Part shown: positions 25,428 through 35,715 of the stretch, in pieces
Numbering within the stretch: the first letter of the stretch is position 1
How the letters are laid out: each line of letters begins with the position of its first letter
Assembly (NCBI GenBank): GCA_015492435.1
Contig: WGFB01000091.1
Span: forward strand, 1 to 39,291
Direction of reading: 5' to 3'
Length of the DNA stretch: 39,291 nucleotides
Origin: Gammaproteobacteria bacterium
GTDB taxonomy: Bacteria > Pseudomonadota > Gammaproteobacteria > SZUA-140
Position numbers and translations under genes: made by a program
The notes under the pieces: model-generated
The model's database searches: none
Seen by the model: only the letters and a program-made list of their open reading frames with translations
What the model was told of the DNA's origin: nothing

Positions 25428-28154
25428 ATGTCATTCCGCCTAAAAATCATCCTCAGCATTCTGCTCGTTCAGGCGCTGATGCTGCTCGTCGTTGTATGGA
25501 GCAATTTTCAATTTCTGCGCACCTCCAATGAAGTGGAGCTGAGCAAGCACGCCTTCACCACCTCCACCGTCACCGCCGCCCTCATCAAGCGCCCCGTGCT
25601 GGGGGCGGATCTGGCCTCGTTGCGGGGGGTGCTCAACGATATCCTGGTGCAGTCGGAGGCGGACTATATCCGGGTTACCGATGAGCGCGGTGTGATCATG
25701 GAGCTGGGAAACCCCGATTCCCTGGCGCGGCCCTTTGCCGAGGATTTCCTGGTGGAGGATGTGGAGGATGGCGTCTTTGATGTAGAGGCGGAGATCACCG
25801 ACGAGGGCATTGTCATCGGCATGCTGCAAATGGGGTTTTCCACCGATTCCATCGAGAGCGTTATGATTGCCGCGCGGCGCCAGACCGCCACTATCTCGGT
25901 CATTGCCATTGTTATCGGTCTGTTGATCGCCATCATGCTGGGAAACTATTTCGCCAGGCAGTTGAAAATGCTGCGCGACGCTACGCGGCGCATCGCGTCC
26001 GGCGATGTGGGATACCAGCTTTCGGTCATCGGAGAGGGAGAGCTGGCGCAGACGGCCAGGGCCTTCAATACCATGTCGCGGCGCCTGGCGGCACTGTATT
26101 CCGAGAAACAGGCGGCGCTCAACGAAACCAAGGACAAGGCCGCCGAGCTGCGCGAGAGCAAGCGCCGCATCCAGGCCGTGGTGAACAACGCCCTGGACGG
26201 CATCATCACCATCGATGAGCAGGGGATCATCGAGTCGTTCAATCCCGCGGCCGAGAAAATGTTCGGCTACGAAGCCGAGGAGGTGATCGGGCAGAACGTC
26301 AACATGCTGATGCCGGAGCCGTATCATTCGGAGCACGACCGGTTTCTGCGTGAGTATCTCCTGACCGGAGAGAAAAAGATCATCGGCAAGGGGCGCGAGG
26401 TGCTGGGCCGGCGCAAGGATGGCGCGACCTTCACCCTGGAGCTGGATGTCAGCGAAGTGCGCATCGAGGGCGCGAATCTGTTCATCGGAATCGTGCGCGA
26501 TGTCACGGAGCGCAAACATGCCGAACAGGAACTGAAGAAGGCCCGGGACGCGATTCTGGAATCGTCGCGCAACAAATTCGAGTTCATTGCCAATATTGGC
26601 CATGAAATCCGCTCTCCCCTCGACAAGGTGCTGGGGGAGAGCCATGCCCTGCTCGATGCCGGCTTGAATTCCGAGCAGGAAAAACATGTCAGGCAGATCC
26701 AGGAAGCCGGCAAGTCCTTGTTGACCATCATCAACGACGTGCTGGATTTCTCCAAGATAGAGGCCGCCAAGCTCAGGCTGGAAGACATCAATTTCGATCT
26801 GCAGCGCACCCTTTATTTCGTCACCCAGATGCTGCGCAAGGCGGCCGCCGCCAAGAAGCTCAACCTCGTCTACCTGCTGCCCTGCGATCTGCCCATGTCC
26901 CTGCGTGGCGACCCGGCGCGCCTGCGCCAGGTACTGGTCAACCTGGTGGACAATGCCATCAAGTTCACCAGCCGCGGAGAGGTGGTCATCCTGGTGTCCA
27001 AGGTGGATGAGTCCGTGGACGGCATCACTCTGCGCTTCGCCGTCCGCGACACCGGAGTGGGGCTCTCCCGGGAAGATCAGCAGCGTATCTTCGAGTCCTT
27101 CATGCAGGTGGGCGGAGCTCTGACCCAGCGCTATGGCGGCACGGGTCTGGGTCTGGCCATTTCCAAGCAGCTTGTGGAAATGATGGGCGGAGAGATCGGC
27201 GTGGAGAGCACCCAGGGCGTGGGCAGTGAGTTCTGGTTCACGGCCCATTTTACCAAGCGCGCCGAATTGCCGGGGCCGCGCGAAACCAGTTATGGCGAGT
27301 TGCGGGACGTGCGCGCGCTGGTCGTCGACGACAGCGAGACGGTGAGAAAGAGCATGCAGCACCTTCTGGAATCCGTGGGCATGCAGGTGCGTGCCGTGGC
27401 TGATGGCGCGCGGGCCCTGGAAAAGCTGTGCACGCGGGCTGCCCAGGGCGAGCCATACCAGGTGATGATCTTCAATCGCACCCTGCCGGGCATGTCGGGC
27501 CTGCAGTTGGCGCGCACGGTGAACAGTGATGACCGACTGACAGGGGTGCGCATGATCATGCTGACCAGCACCGGCTACCGCGGCGACAGCGAGGAGGTGC
27601 GCCGGGTGGGCATACGGGGCTATCTGACCACGCCTGTGCATGAATCCCAATTGCTGGAATGCGTTTCGGCCGTGGTGCAGCTTGAGGAGGATGCCGACCT
27701 GCTGATTACCCGTCACAATCTGGCGGCCGGAAAATCGCGGTTTCAGAACAATGTCCTGCTGTTCGAGCCAGACATCAACGACCAGAAGGTCATCTCCGGC
27801 ATGCTGCAGGCCCTGGACTACAGCGTGTGCGTGGCCTGCAACAAGGCCCAGGCCATCAACGTGGTGCAACGCAAGTATTTCGAGCAGGTGTTCATCAACA
27901 GCAATATTACCCGCTCCGATGTCGATGACGTGATCGCCTGCATTCGTTCCAACGAAGAACCGGATCAGCGCACCCGCATCATCGCCCTGCTGCCCGCCCT
28001 CAGTACCGCGGACGATATCAGGAAATGCCTGGACATGGGTTTCGACGAGACGCTGGTAAAGCCGGTGGATCAGAAGGCGTTGCGGCACCAACTCGGTATC
28101 GGAGACGATGGCAGTGCCTCCGAGCCGGGAGACACTCAGATCTCACCGGGCTGA
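25428..28154 (+). CDS. Hybrid sensor histidine kinase with FixL-like PAS and two pseudo-receivers
   Basis: A 908-aa membrane kinase. Helix 1 is at about 7-29, a periplasmic sensor at 30-153, helix 2 at about 154-174, and HAMP at about 175-228. A PAS domain (245-365) carries a FixL-like NMLMPEP...[12 protein letters not shown] core; His303 and Arg323 align with the FixL haem-ligand His200 and Arg220. HisKA has phospho-acceptor His392 (GHEIRSPL). The ATPase has [20 protein letters not shown] and GGTGLGLA. Receiver 1 (628-750) keeps DD634-635 but has Asn683 at the phospho-site and Thr735 where Lys is expected. Receiver 2 (775-890) has Asn824 at the phospho-site and keeps Lys878. There is no HPt domain. 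The output partner must be elsewhere. Confidence 0.93.
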   Translation: MSFRLKIILSILLVQALMLLVVVWSNFQFLRTSNEVELSKHAFTTSTVTAALIKRPVLGADLASLRGVLNDILVQSEADYIRVTDERGVIMELGNPDSLARPFAEDFLVEDVEDGVFDVEAEITDEGIVIGMLQMGFSTDSIESVMIAARRQTATISVIAIVIGLLIAIMLGNYFARQLKMLRDATRRIASGDVGYQLSVIGEGELAQTARAFNTMSRRLAALYSEKQAALNETKDKAAELRESKRRIQAVVNNALDGIITIDEQGIIESFNPAAEKMFGYEAEEVIGQNVNMLMPEPYHSEHDRFLREYLLTGEKKIIGKGREVLGRRKDGATFTLELDVSEVRIEGANLFIGIVRDVTERKHAEQELKKARDAILESSRNKFEFIANIGHEIRSPLDKVLGESHALLDAGLNSEQEKHVRQIQEAGKSLLTIINDVLDFSKIEAAKLRLEDINFDLQRTLYFVTQMLRKAAAAKKLNLVYLLPCDLPMSLRGDPARLRQVLVNLVDNAIKFTSRGEVVILVSKVDESVDGITLRFAVRDTGVGLSREDQQRIFESFMQVGGALTQRYGGTGLGLAISKQLVEMMGGEIGVESTQGVGSEFWFTAHFTKRAELPGPRETSYGELRDVRALVVDDSETVRKSMQHLLESVGMQVRAVADGARALEKLCTRAAQGEPYQVMIFNRTLPGMSGLQLARTVNSDDRLTGVRMIMLTSTGYRGDSEEVRRVGIRGYLTTPVHESQLLECVSAVVQLEEDADLLITRHNLAAGKSRFQNNVLLFEPDINDQKVISGMLQALDYSVCVACNKAQAINVVQRKYFEQVFINSNITRSDVDDVIACIRSNEEPDQRTRIIALLPALSTADDIRKCLDMGFDETLVKPVDQKALRHQLGIGDDGSASEPGDTQISPG

Positions 28155-28162
28155 ATCGGGCG

Positions 28163-28198
28163 CCTTTTCTCCTCACCCCGGCCCCAGAGGAGAGAAGG
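28163..28198. repeat. REP-like extragenic hairpin
   Basis: CCTTTTCTCCTC and GAGGAGAGAAGG form a 12-bp stem with one G-T wobble around a 12-nt C-rich loop, 9 bp after the kinase stop. It may stabilise or end the transcript, but there is no T-tail. Confidence 0.55.
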
Positions 28199-28240
28199 GG
28201 TTGGCTCCTTCGCCCCCTGCGGGAGGCTCGGTGCCGCCAG

Positions 28241-28399
28241 GGAACCTCTGATCAATTCTGGACCGGATGGATGGCGAGATGAAATGTTCCGGATCAAGGC
28301 GAAAAGCGCAGGTAATAGCGCGCTATTGCCAAGCTTTTCAACGCGGAGCCGGGACATTTCAGCCGCCATACGCCGGTTCATGAATTGATCAGAGGTTCC
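28241..28399. mobile_element. Family B fold-back palindrome, copy 2 (near-complete hairpin)
   Basis: A 159-bp sequence with perfect 18-bp inverted ends (GGAACCTCTGATCAATTC and its complement). Arms of about 79 bp pair through most of their length (blocks ACCGG, ATGGCG, TGAAATGT, CCGG, AAAGC, AATAGCG) to the central AATAGCGCGCTATT. The complementarity extends 4 bp beyond each end (CCAG/CTGG), so exact borders are uncertain and no target duplication is seen. It lies between the ends of two converging genes. Confidence 0.75.
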
Positions 28400-28430
28400 C
28401 TGGGCGGTAGAAGGCTCAAATGCGGGGTGT

Positions 28431-29966
28431 CTAATGATCCTCTTCTTCCTGTCGTAACTGCTCCTTCAGCACCTTGAGGCGCGCCTTGATCTGAGCGTGG
28501 CGCAGGCTGTCCTGTTCCACGTCCTTGAGGGCGATCTTGAGCTGGCTGATGGCGGAGGCGGTCTGGCCCACCAGATCGTAGTATTCGGCCAGGGCCTGGT
28601 GGGCGGCAATCTCGTTGCCGCTGTCGTTCTCCGCCTGGGCCAGGAGGCTGTAGTACAGAGGGCTCGCCTGTTTTCTCTCTCGCTTGTAATTGCGCAATAC
28701 ACGCGTGGCTTGCGAGGGATTTCCAGTCTGAATGAGGGCGTTGGCGTACAGCAGGGTAAGGGACCTGTTGTTGGGATACAGGGCCAGGTTGTCGCGGAAT
28801 ATGGCCAGGGCCTCGTCCGCGTGGCCGGCGGCCAGCTTGATACGCGCCAGGTGGATCTGGTAGGCGATCCTGTCGGGGTCCTGCCGCGCCAGTTGCGATG
28901 TCAGTTCGAAGGCCTTGCCATAGTCACCGGTCTTGAGCAGGGCCAGAGCATAACCATAGCGGGCGGCGGGGGAGGGGCGGGGAGCCTCCTTTTCCATGCG
29001 CGCGGCGAAATAGGCCTTGCTGCGCTGCGGATTCTTCTCGGCAAGCACGCGCAGCCGTGCCTTGATAAGGGCGTAGTTGAGGCTTTCCTCGTAGGTGCCC
29101 CGGGGAAATTGTTCGGCACGGTTGCGGGTATCGGCGATGCGCGACGTGGTGACGGGGTGGGTGCGCAGGAATTCGAATTGGGGGTTCTCGGGGCCCAGGC
29201 TGGCGCGGCGCATGCGGTCAAAGAACAGGGGCATGCGGCGGGGATCGAAGTCGGCATCGGCCAGGATCTGGATGCCGATGCGGTCGGCCTCCTTTTCGTT
29301 GGCGCGGGTGAAATTGATCTGGCGCTGAATGCTGCCCGCCGTGGTGGCGGCCAGGGCCGCGGTGCCCATCTGCGCATCCTGGGTGCTGAGGATAAGGGCG
29401 GCGAGCAGGGCGGCGGTCATGGGCAGGTTGGTTCTAGAGGCAGCCTCGATAGCGCGCGCGATGTGGCGCTGGGTGACGTGGGCGATTTCATGGGCGACAA
29501 CGGAGGCCAGCTCGGACTCGGATTCCGTGATAAGAATGAGGCCGCTGTAAATCCCGATGTGGCCGCCGGGGCCGGCAAAGGCGTTGATGACGGGGGAGTC
29601 GACGATGAAAAAGGAGAATTCCCGCTCTTTCGAGGCGCCATAGGAGGCAAGGCGGTAGCCCAGGGTCTGGATGTAGTCGTCGATCTCCGGGTCGGTGATG
29701 ATGTGGACCGAGCGGCGCACGCTGCGCATGAAGGCCTCGCCCATGCGCCGTTCTTCTTCCGTGGAAAGGTAGGCCTGCGCCGTTTCGCCCATGTCTGGAA
29801 GGTTCATGTTGGGGTCGGCCCATACGGTTCCCCATGACACGATCAGCGTCAGGATGGCGCCAGTCAGGCGGGTGGAGAGGTATGTCGGCCGGTTCTTGAA
29901 AATGGGTCTGTATCCGTGTGAGCCTGAGTCGCGAAAACCTGGCAGTTGATAAATTGCGAGTCCCAA
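28431..29966 (-). CDS. bepA: BepA-like M48 metalloprotease with C-terminal TPRs
   Basis: Periplasmic zinc protease/chaperone of outer-membrane assembly (BepA/YfgC family). Conserved LPDMG opens the mature part, the zinc motif is HEIAH, the third ligand is Glu in NEKEADRIG, and C-terminal TPR helices cover about the last 190 residues. A signal peptide is evident (RPTYLSTRLTGAILTLIVSWGTVWA, split here only as a segment of the protein), but no ATG or GTG precedes it in frame. TTG codons at 29966 and 30008 are possible; 30008 lies inside a heptamer repeat. An ATT at 29903 would give an ideal-length signal peptide. The start is therefore unresolved; 29966 is given provisionally. Confidence 0.85.
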   Translation of the reverse strand: MGLAIYQLPGFRDSGSHGYRPIFKNRPTYLSTRLTGAILTLIVSWGTVWADPNMNLPDMGETAQAYLSTEEERRMGEAFMRSVRRSVHIITDPEIDDYIQTLGYRLASYGASKEREFSFFIVDSPVINAFAGPGGHIGIYSGLILITESESELASVVAHEIAHVTQRHIARAIEAASRTNLPMTAALLAALILSTQDAQMGTAALAATTAGSIQRQINFTRANEKEADRIGIQILADADFDPRRMPLFFDRMRRASLGPENPQFEFLRTHPVTTSRIADTRNRAEQFPRGTYEESLNYALIKARLRVLAEKNPQRSKAYFAARMEKEAPRPSPAARYGYALALLKTGDYGKAFELTSQLARQDPDRIAYQIHLARIKLAAGHADEALAIFRDNLALYPNNRSLTLLYANALIQTGNPSQATRVLRNYKRERKQASPLYYSLLAQAENDSGNEIAAHQALAEYYDLVGQTASAISQLKIALKDVEQDSLRHAQIKARLKVLKEQLRQEEEDH

Positions 29967-29980
29967 CCGTGGATTGGGAA

Positions 29981-30008
29981 GGTACAAGATACAAGGAACA
30001 AGATACAA
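29981..30008 (+). repeat. Short heptamer array (4 units)
   Basis: Four 7-bp units GGTACAA, GATACAA, GGAACAA, GATACAA follow TGGGAAGG. The same flank precedes the longer array at 39198-39291 (GTGGGAAGG). An inverted AAGATACAA/TTGTATCTT pair (30000-30008, 30035-30043) frames the next 26 bp. Confidence 0.85.
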
Positions 30009-30049
30009 AAGGCTACTTCCCTAGTGTCCTGTCCTTGTATCTTATCTTA

Positions 30050-30201
30050 CCTGGATCCGTGGGTTCAGGGCGGATGCAGAGCGCGAGATATTGATTTCAC
30101 AGTGGAATCAAAAAATCTTAGCTTCACTAAGCGGGTATTTTTTGAACCGCTGAGGGATCAAGAGCTTGTGCTCTGCGCCGTCATGAACCCACGGATTCAG
30201 G
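30050..30201. mobile_element. Family A palindromic MITE-like element, copy 2 (with target duplication)
   Basis: A 152-bp near-perfect fold-back. The left arm begins CCTGGATCCGTGGGTTCA and the right arm ends TGAACCCACGGATTCAGG. Inner blocks GCAGAGC, TTGAT, CAG and TCAAAAAAT pair in order to an apex CTTAG-CTTCA-CTAAG. It is flanked exactly by TCTTA at 30045-30049 and 30202-30206, a 5-bp direct repeat typical of transposition. Non-coding; it would need a transposase in trans. Copy 1 is at 10958-11105. Confidence 0.82.
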
Positions 30202-30225
30202 TCTTACACAGTCCCGGTATCCAAA

Positions 30226-30276
30226 ATTGTGCAATGCCTGGATTTATAACAGGATCCTGTTACATCATTGCACAAT
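30226..30276. repeat. Nested inverted repeat downstream of uvrA
   Basis: ATTGTGCAATG (30226-30236) and CATTGCACAAT (30266-30276) are perfect 11-bp inverted arms. The palindrome TAACAGGATCCTGTTA (30247-30262) lies between them. There is no T-tail on the uvrA side. It could be an operator, a transcript-end structure or another small mobile palindrome. Confidence 0.6.
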
Positions 30277-30332
30277 AATCACGGCCTTGCCTGTAAAACC
30301 GTTTTTTACCGTAGGTTCAGACTGTCGGTTCC

Positions 30333-33197
<2,865 letters not shown>

Positions 33198-33301
33198 CAG
33201 CGGATGCCCCTGTTCTGTCTCGGCTTCATCTGAGTTTCTACTGCCTGGGTAACCTGTTAATATACTGCCTTTATCTCTGGCAAAGCAAAACGAATCTGAA
33301 T

Positions 33302-34834
33302 ATGAATCAGGATGCGATGACGGCGCAGGAGCGTCGTGCGGCCTTTTCCCTGGCTGGTATTTTCTCCTTGAGAATGATGGGCTTGTTCATGATTCTCCCG
33401 GTATTTTCGCTGTACGCGGAGACCCTCGGCGAGACCCCGCCCGCGCCCGTCCTCATCGGCCTGGCCATCGGCATCTACGGCCTCACCCAGGCCCTGCTGC
33501 AGATCCCCTTCGGCATGCTCTCGGACCGCATCGGGCGCAAGCCGGTGATCATCGGCGGCCTGCTGATTTTCGCCCTGGGCAGCGTGGTGGCGGCCACCGC
33601 CGACACCATCGGCGGCATCATTTTCGGGCGCGCCCTGCAGGGCGCCGGGGCCATCGCCGCCGCCGTCATGGCCCTGGCGGCGGATCTCACCCGCGAGGAG
33701 CACCGCACCAAGGCCATGGCCATCATCGGCATGAGCATCGGGCTGTCCTTCGCCCTGGCCCTGGCCGTGGGCCCCATACTCAATCACTGGATCAGCGTGC
33801 CGGGGATTTTCTGGTTCACGGCCCTGCTGGCCCTGGGCGGCATCGCCCTGCTCCATTTCGGCGTCCCGCGGGTGGTGCACAGCGGCCTGCACCGCGATGC
33901 GGAGGCGGTGCCGGCCTTCTTCACCAGCGTCCTCAGGAACAAGGACCTGCTGCGCCTGGACGGCGGCATCTTCCTGCTGCACATGATATTGACCGCCAGT
34001 TTCGTGGCGCTGCCCTTCGCGCTGCGGGACCACGCCGGCATCGAGACCGCCCTTCACGGCTATATCTATCTGCCGGTGCTGCTGTTTTCCCTGGTGCTGA
34101 TGGTGCCCCTGGTGATCATTGCGGAAAAGCACCGCAAGCTGAAGCCGGTGTTCCTGGCGGCCATCGCCCTGATCGGCGTGGCGGAGCTGGATCTGATGCT
34201 GTTCCACGACAGCCTGACGGCCATCGTTCTGGCCCTGCTGGTCTTCTTCATCGCCTTCAACGTGCTGGAGGCCCTGCTGCCTTCCCTCATCGTCAAGTAC
34301 GCACCGCCGGAGAAGAAGGGCACCGCCATGGGCGTCTATTCCACCTCCCAGTTCCTGGGCGCCTTTACAGGCGGCGTGGTGGGTGGCAGCCTGTATGGGG
34401 CCTACGGCCTGGCGGGGGTGTTCGGCGCCTGCGCCGTGGCAGCGGTATTATGGGTCTTGCTGGCGCGCAACATGAGTCCGCCGCCCTATCTGGCCAGCCA
34501 CATGGTCAATGTAGGGGCCATCAGCCCCGCCCGCGCGGCGCTGCTGGAAAGCGAACTCATCCAGATGGACGGCGTGGCGGAAGTCAGCACCATGGTGGAC
34601 GAGGGGGTGGCCTACCTCAAGATCGACAGCAAGGTGATCGACAAGGCGGCGCTCACGGCCCGGGCACAGGCGATCGCCGGGGCGGATGACGGGCCGCGGG
34701 AAGGTATAAACGGCGGAGGTGGCAGTGATGCCGGCGCGGGCGGCAGGGTGGAGCGGGTGGTCGACAGTGATCTTCCGCTGGATGGCGGCAGTCCCGTTTC
34801 CGCTGAAGTGGCGGGAGAGTCGCCCGGGAAATAG
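33302..34834 (+). CDS. YajR-like major facilitator transporter with C-terminal cytoplasmic domain
   Basis: A 12-helix MFS permease of 510 aa. MFS motif A is [11 protein letters not shown] at about residues 71-81. Helices follow through about residue 395 (ending [17 protein letters not shown]). The C-terminal soluble part contains a ferredoxin-like YAM-type domain ([31 protein letters not shown]), the feature that separates YajR from other MFS drug-efflux-like proteins. The last about 50 residues are a Gly/Ser/Asp-rich tail with no recognised fold. The substrate is unknown. The ssb gene follows 29 bp downstream. Confidence 0.88.
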   Translation: MNQDAMTAQERRAAFSLAGIFSLRMMGLFMILPVFSLYAETLGETPPAPVLIGLAIGIYGLTQALLQIPFGMLSDRIGRKPVIIGGLLIFALGSVVAATADTIGGIIFGRALQGAGAIAAAVMALAADLTREEHRTKAMAIIGMSIGLSFALALAVGPILNHWISVPGIFWFTALLALGGIALLHFGVPRVVHSGLHRDAEAVPAFFTSVLRNKDLLRLDGGIFLLHMILTASFVALPFALRDHAGIETALHGYIYLPVLLFSLVLMVPLVIIAEKHRKLKPVFLAAIALIGVAELDLMLFHDSLTAIVLALLVFFIAFNVLEALLPSLIVKYAPPEKKGTAMGVYSTSQFLGAFTGGVVGGSLYGAYGLAGVFGACAVAAVLWVLLARNMSPPPYLASHMVNVGAISPARAALLESELIQMDGVAEVSTMVDEGVAYLKIDSKVIDKAALTARAQAIAGADDGPREGINGGGGSDAGAGGRVERVVDSDLPLDGGSPVSAEVAGESPGK

Positions 34835-34863
34835 GGCAGACAACGTTTTTAAGGAGACGAATC

Positions 34864-35313
34864 ATGGCGAGAGGCATCAACAAGGTAATTCTGATCGGCA
34901 ACCTGGGGCGCGACCCGGAAGTGCGTTACATGCCCAGCGGCTCCGCGGTGACCAACGTTACGGTGGCCACTTCCGAGATCTGGAAGGACAAGCAGACGGG
35001 CGAGAAGCAGGAGCGCACCGAGTGGCACAACGTGGTGTTCTTCAACCGTTTGGCGGAGATCGCCGGCGAGTACCTGAAGAAGGGCTCCAAGGTCTATATC
35101 GAGGGCAGCCTGCGCACCCGCAAGTGGCAGGACAAGAACACCGGCGCCGACCGCTATACCACGGAGATCGTCGCCAACGAGATGCAGATGCTGGACAGCC
35201 GTGGCGGCGCCGAGGCCTATGGCGGCGGCGCGCCTGCCGCGGCGGCCAAGCCCGCGCCCCAGCCGGCCACGGCGGGGGCTGTGGATGATTTCGACGACGA
35301 TATTCCGTTTTGA
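34864..35313 (+). CDS. ssb: Single-stranded DNA-binding protein
   Basis: Tetrameric OB-fold protein that coats single-stranded DNA in replication and repair. The 149-aa protein starts [19 protein letters not shown] after a strong AAGGAG. It has [22 protein letters not shown] and [14 protein letters not shown], a short Gly/Ala/Pro-rich linker, and the acidic partner-binding tip DDFDDDIPF. The uvrA / (MFS) / ssb neighbourhood echoes the divergent uvrA-ssb pair of enterobacteria, with a transporter inserted between. Confidence 0.98.
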   Translation: MARGINKVILIGNLGRDPEVRYMPSGSAVTNVTVATSEIWKDKQTGEKQERTEWHNVVFFNRLAEIAGEYLKKGSKVYIEGSLRTRKWQDKNTGADRYTTEIVANEMQMLDSRGGAEAYGGGAPAAAAKPAPQPATAGAVDDFDDDIPF

Positions 35314-35326
35314 ATGTGAATGCCGC

Positions 35327-35353
35327 GTCCCGCCGCCTCATGGGCGGCGGGAT
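35327..35353 (+). terminator. Strong GC hairpin after ssb
   Basis: CCCGCCGCC (35329-35337) and GGCGGCGGG (35343-35351) form a perfect 9-bp stem with a 5-nt loop, 16 bp after the ssb stop. It is followed by ATGCCGGCAT, not a T-run. It is a likely transcript-end or stabilising structure, though not a classical intrinsic terminator. Confidence 0.55.
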
Positions 35354-35607
35354 GCCGGCATCATTGGGGGTTGTCCAGTCATTGTAGGAATCGCCTGATG
35401 CTTCCCCCGTCTCGCCGCGCCCTTGCGAATTCTTCCCGGGGGAATTATTTTATCCGCCTTTTCATGGTCTTAGTTTGTCACTTCAAGACGCCCCAAAAAC
35501 GCTCTCAAGAATGACCCACCTGTGTCGATAAGCTACTGCCTCCGCCAACGGCGGTCAGTGAGTTCAGCCTAGAAAAACAGGCCTTTTTGACAAAATTATC
35601 AACACAA

Positions 35608-35697
35608 GGCTGTCCGGTTTTACCTGCTGCTCATAGGAATTTTCCTGTCCTCCGCAAGGCCGTGCCCGACGGATGAGGGGAGGTTTGACGGACAGCC
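35608..35697 (+). promoter_or_regulatory. Fold-back leader upstream of the GGDEF-EAL regulator
   Basis: GGCTGTCCG (35608-35616) is complementary to CGGACAGCC (35689-35697). Inner ACCT/AGGT and CTCAT/ATGAG pairs continue the stem. The structure ends 18 bp before the regulator's ATG, so it could form in the 5' leader of that mRNA. It resembles no riboswitch I know, including the c-di-GMP classes. Confidence 0.4.
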
Positions 35698-35715
35698 CGG
35701 GATCATGAGACATCG

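Larger units (their letters stand above)
29967..30332. other. Repeat-packed gene-free region between the M48 gene and uvrA
   Basis: About 366 bp without a gene. In order it holds a short heptamer array, a family A palindrome and a separate 51-bp inverted repeat (each listed), then the 3' flank of uvrA. The M48 promoter would have to lie among these repeats or upstream of them. Confidence 0.6.
35314..35715. other. Gene-free region between ssb and the GGDEF-EAL regulator
   Basis: A 402-bp stretch with no gene. It contains the GC hairpin after ssb and the fold-back region before the regulator (listed separately). TTGACA at 35588-35593 has no good -10 partner. Two sequences one base away from a DnaA box (TTATCAACA on plus, TTATCGACA on minus, within about 80 bp) are likely chance. 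Confidence 0.45.

Noticed and set aside
25440-28091. Long minus-strand open frame opposite the hybrid kinase
   Set aside because: His/Gln/Leu-rich antisense shadow; the plus-strand frame has complete kinase motifs.
33255-33275. SOS (LexA) box between uvrA and the MFS gene
   Set aside because: On the minus strand the sequence has an ACAG half-site and an AT-rich core, but the opposite CTGT half is missing at the required spacing.
35520-35606. Pair of DnaA boxes after ssb
   Set aside because: TTATCAACA and TTATCGACA each differ from the consensus at a key position, there is no cluster of further boxes, and no dnaA/dnaN/rpmH context.
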